Origin: Spirochaetes bacterium ADurb.Bin110
GTDB taxonomy: Bacteria; Spirochaetota; Spirochaetia; Treponematales; Rectinemataceae
Reading direction: 5' to 3'
Assembly: GCA_002070755.1 (NCBI GenBank)
Contig: MWDY01000239.1
Location: 1 to 6,882, forward strand
Length of the DNA: 6,882 nucleotides
Numbering within the stretch: the stretch's first letter is position 1; each line of letters begins with the position of its first letter. Below, one piece after another: positions 6,080 through 6,882 of the stretch. Under the pieces are notes generated by a model, which made no database searches, had not been told where the DNA came from, and was given only the letters and a program-made list of their open reading frames with translations. Made by a program: the position numbers and the translations under genes.

Positions 6080-6882
6080 TAAAACAGAAAGAGGCTAATG
6101 AGGCCTATGGCGCTAATGAAGCCTGCGGTGTTAAAGAAGCCTGTGGCGTTGTGGCGGTCGTAAGCGAGGAAGCGGCGAGATTGGCCTTTTTTGGTCTCTT
6201 CGCTCTTCAGCATCGTGGCCAGGAATCCGCAGGCATCGCCACTCTCGACGAAGGGAATGTTCATCTACACAAGGATGTGGGTCTCGTATCGCAGGTCTTC
6301 AGGGATCAGAACCTTTCAGGCCTTAAGGGGAATATCGCAATAGGCCACACTCGTTACTCAACAATGGGAAAGTCGAGCGCCCGCAATGCCCAGCCTCTCC
6401 TCATCGATACGCAATATGGACCTCTTGCATTAGGACACAACGGCAATATAGCCAATGCACCAGAGCTCAGGAATCAGCTGCTTGCAAGAGGGCTCGGTCT
6501 CATGACAGGCTCGGACAGCGAGCTTCTAGCCATGATGCTTGCAGGAACGCAAGGAGCGAATTGGACGGAAAGAATCCTAAGTGCAATGCAATTTTGGATA
6601 GGTGCGTATTCGCTTGTTCTCTTGACACAGGAAGGAGTCTTTGCCGTGAGAGACCCTTGGGGCTTTAGACCACTCGCCTGGGGTAAAATAGCTTCGGGTG
6701 GCTATGCTGTCGCTTCGGAGACTTCAGCTCTTAGAGTCATGGGTTGTTTGGAAATCGAGGAAATTCCACCAAACACAGTGCTCCATATTACCAAGGATGG
6801 AGTCGTAGAGCGCGCCCATGCTGATATCAAAGCTCAAATGGCCGCGTGCAGCTTCGAATATGTGTACTTTTCCAGGCCAGAT
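6076..6882 (+). CDS. purF: Glutamine phosphoribosylpyrophosphate amidotransferase PurF, N-terminal part (3' end cut by window edge)
   Basis: PurF catalyses the first committed purine step: PRPP + glutamine gives phosphoribosylamine + glutamate + pyrophosphate. The window holds 269 codons of roughly 460-500 and the frame is open to the right edge. The visible part is the N-terminal-nucleophile (class II) glutaminase domain. Predicted nucleophile Cys23 (CGVVAVVSEEAA) is followed by LQHRGQESAGIA (44-55), GHTRYSTMG (90-98) with glutamine-binding Arg93, HNGNI (121-125), SDSE (146-149) and RDPWGFRPL (192-200). CSFEYVYFSRPD (258-269) marks the start of the phosphoribosyltransferase half. A 22-residue leader precedes Cys23, so this is the Bacillus-type PurF with a propeptide removed by self-cleavage, rather than the E. 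coli type with Cys2. That group normally carries a 4Fe-4S cluster, but its ligands lie beyond the window. The leader is built of three tandem units. The ATG overlaps the purE stop (ATGA), and AGAGAGG (6061-6067) serves as ribosome binding site. Confidence 0.96.
   Translation, partial: MIKQKEANEAYGANEACGVKEACGVVAVVSEEAARLAFFGLFALQHRGQESAGIATLDEGNVHLHKDVGLVSQVFRDQNLSGLKGNIAIGHTRYSTMGKSSARNAQPLLIDTQYGPLALGHNGNIANAPELRNQLLARGLGLMTGSDSELLAMMLAGTQGANWTERILSAMQFWIGAYSLVLLTQEGVFAVRDPWGFRPLAWGKIASGGYAVASETSALRVMGCLEIEEIPPNTVLHITKDGVVERAHADIKAQMAACSFEYVYFSRPD
6094..6147 (+). repeat. Three tandem 18-base units in the PurF propeptide, up to and including the catalytic Cys codon
   Basis: Units GCTAATGAGGCCTATGGC (6094-6111), GCTAATGAAGCCTGCGGT (6112-6129) and GTTAAAGAAGCCTGTGGC (6130-6147) encode ANEAYG, ANEACG and VKEACG. 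The third contains the predicted nucleophile Cys23 and the second a matching Cys17; the first has Tyr11 at that place. Units 1 and 2 differ at three bases, so expansion at the 5' side appears recent. A partial echo, AAAGAGGCT, precedes unit 1 at 6088. Confidence 0.85.

Noticed and set aside
1..6882. Mobile element, CRISPR array, phage or tRNA genes, or a novel defence system
   Set aside because: I saw no transposase, integrase, spaced direct repeats, tRNA-like fold or defence-type gene. Apart from the 171-base gap the window is filled by the transporter and five purine genes.

Overview
This window holds most of a de novo purine (IMP) biosynthesis operon on the + strand. It follows the 3' part of an unrelated membrane transporter gene. 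Base composition is balanced (about half G+C), coding density is high, and all five purine genes run the same way with overlaps or very short gaps, so this is a bacterium. The PurE is the class II, direct AIR carboxylase type, and its motifs (AGRSNALSGF, CPPPSEQW, SSLRMPSG) resemble what I recall of the Treponema denticola enzyme. The FGAM synthase is an intermediate-size PurS-PurL fusion with a separate PurQ. A spirochaete or a similar anaerobic lineage is therefore plausible, but this is an inference of low to moderate strength.

Layout: 2-646 is the C-terminal part of an ArsB/NhaD/SLC13-like ion transporter, cut by the left edge. 647-817 is a 171-base intergenic region. It holds a tandem 10-base repeat, an imperfect hairpin, and a good sigma-70-type promoter (TTGACA at 784) overlaid by an inverted repeat that could be an operator. 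818-3799 is purL (FGAM synthase synthetase subunit with two PurS-like repeats fused at its N-terminus). 3796-4557 is purQ (glutaminase subunit), 4570-5550 is purC (SAICAR synthase), 5552-6079 is purE (class II AIR carboxylase), and 6076-6882 is purF (glutamine-PRPP amidotransferase, cut by the right edge).

Together the genes cover step 1 (PurF: PRPP to phosphoribosylamine), step 4 (PurL+PurQ: FGAR to FGAM), step 6 (PurE: AIR to CAIR with CO2) and step 7 (PurC: CAIR to SAICAR). No purK is present in the window, and a class II PurE would not need one. The purL/purQ and purE/purF junctions are ATGA overlaps and the others are gaps of 1 and 12 bases, which points to one co-transcribed, translationally coupled unit.

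The chemistry is ordinary, but three things stand out. The PurF propeptide contains three tandem 18-base units, so the sequence context of the catalytic cysteine is duplicated. Short in-frame tandem duplications recur at four separate places in the operon (15, 24, 18 and 3x18 bases), always in a predicted loop, linker, tail or propeptide. The promoter sits so close to the purL ATG, with no Shine-Dalgarno sequence, that the mRNA may be leaderless.
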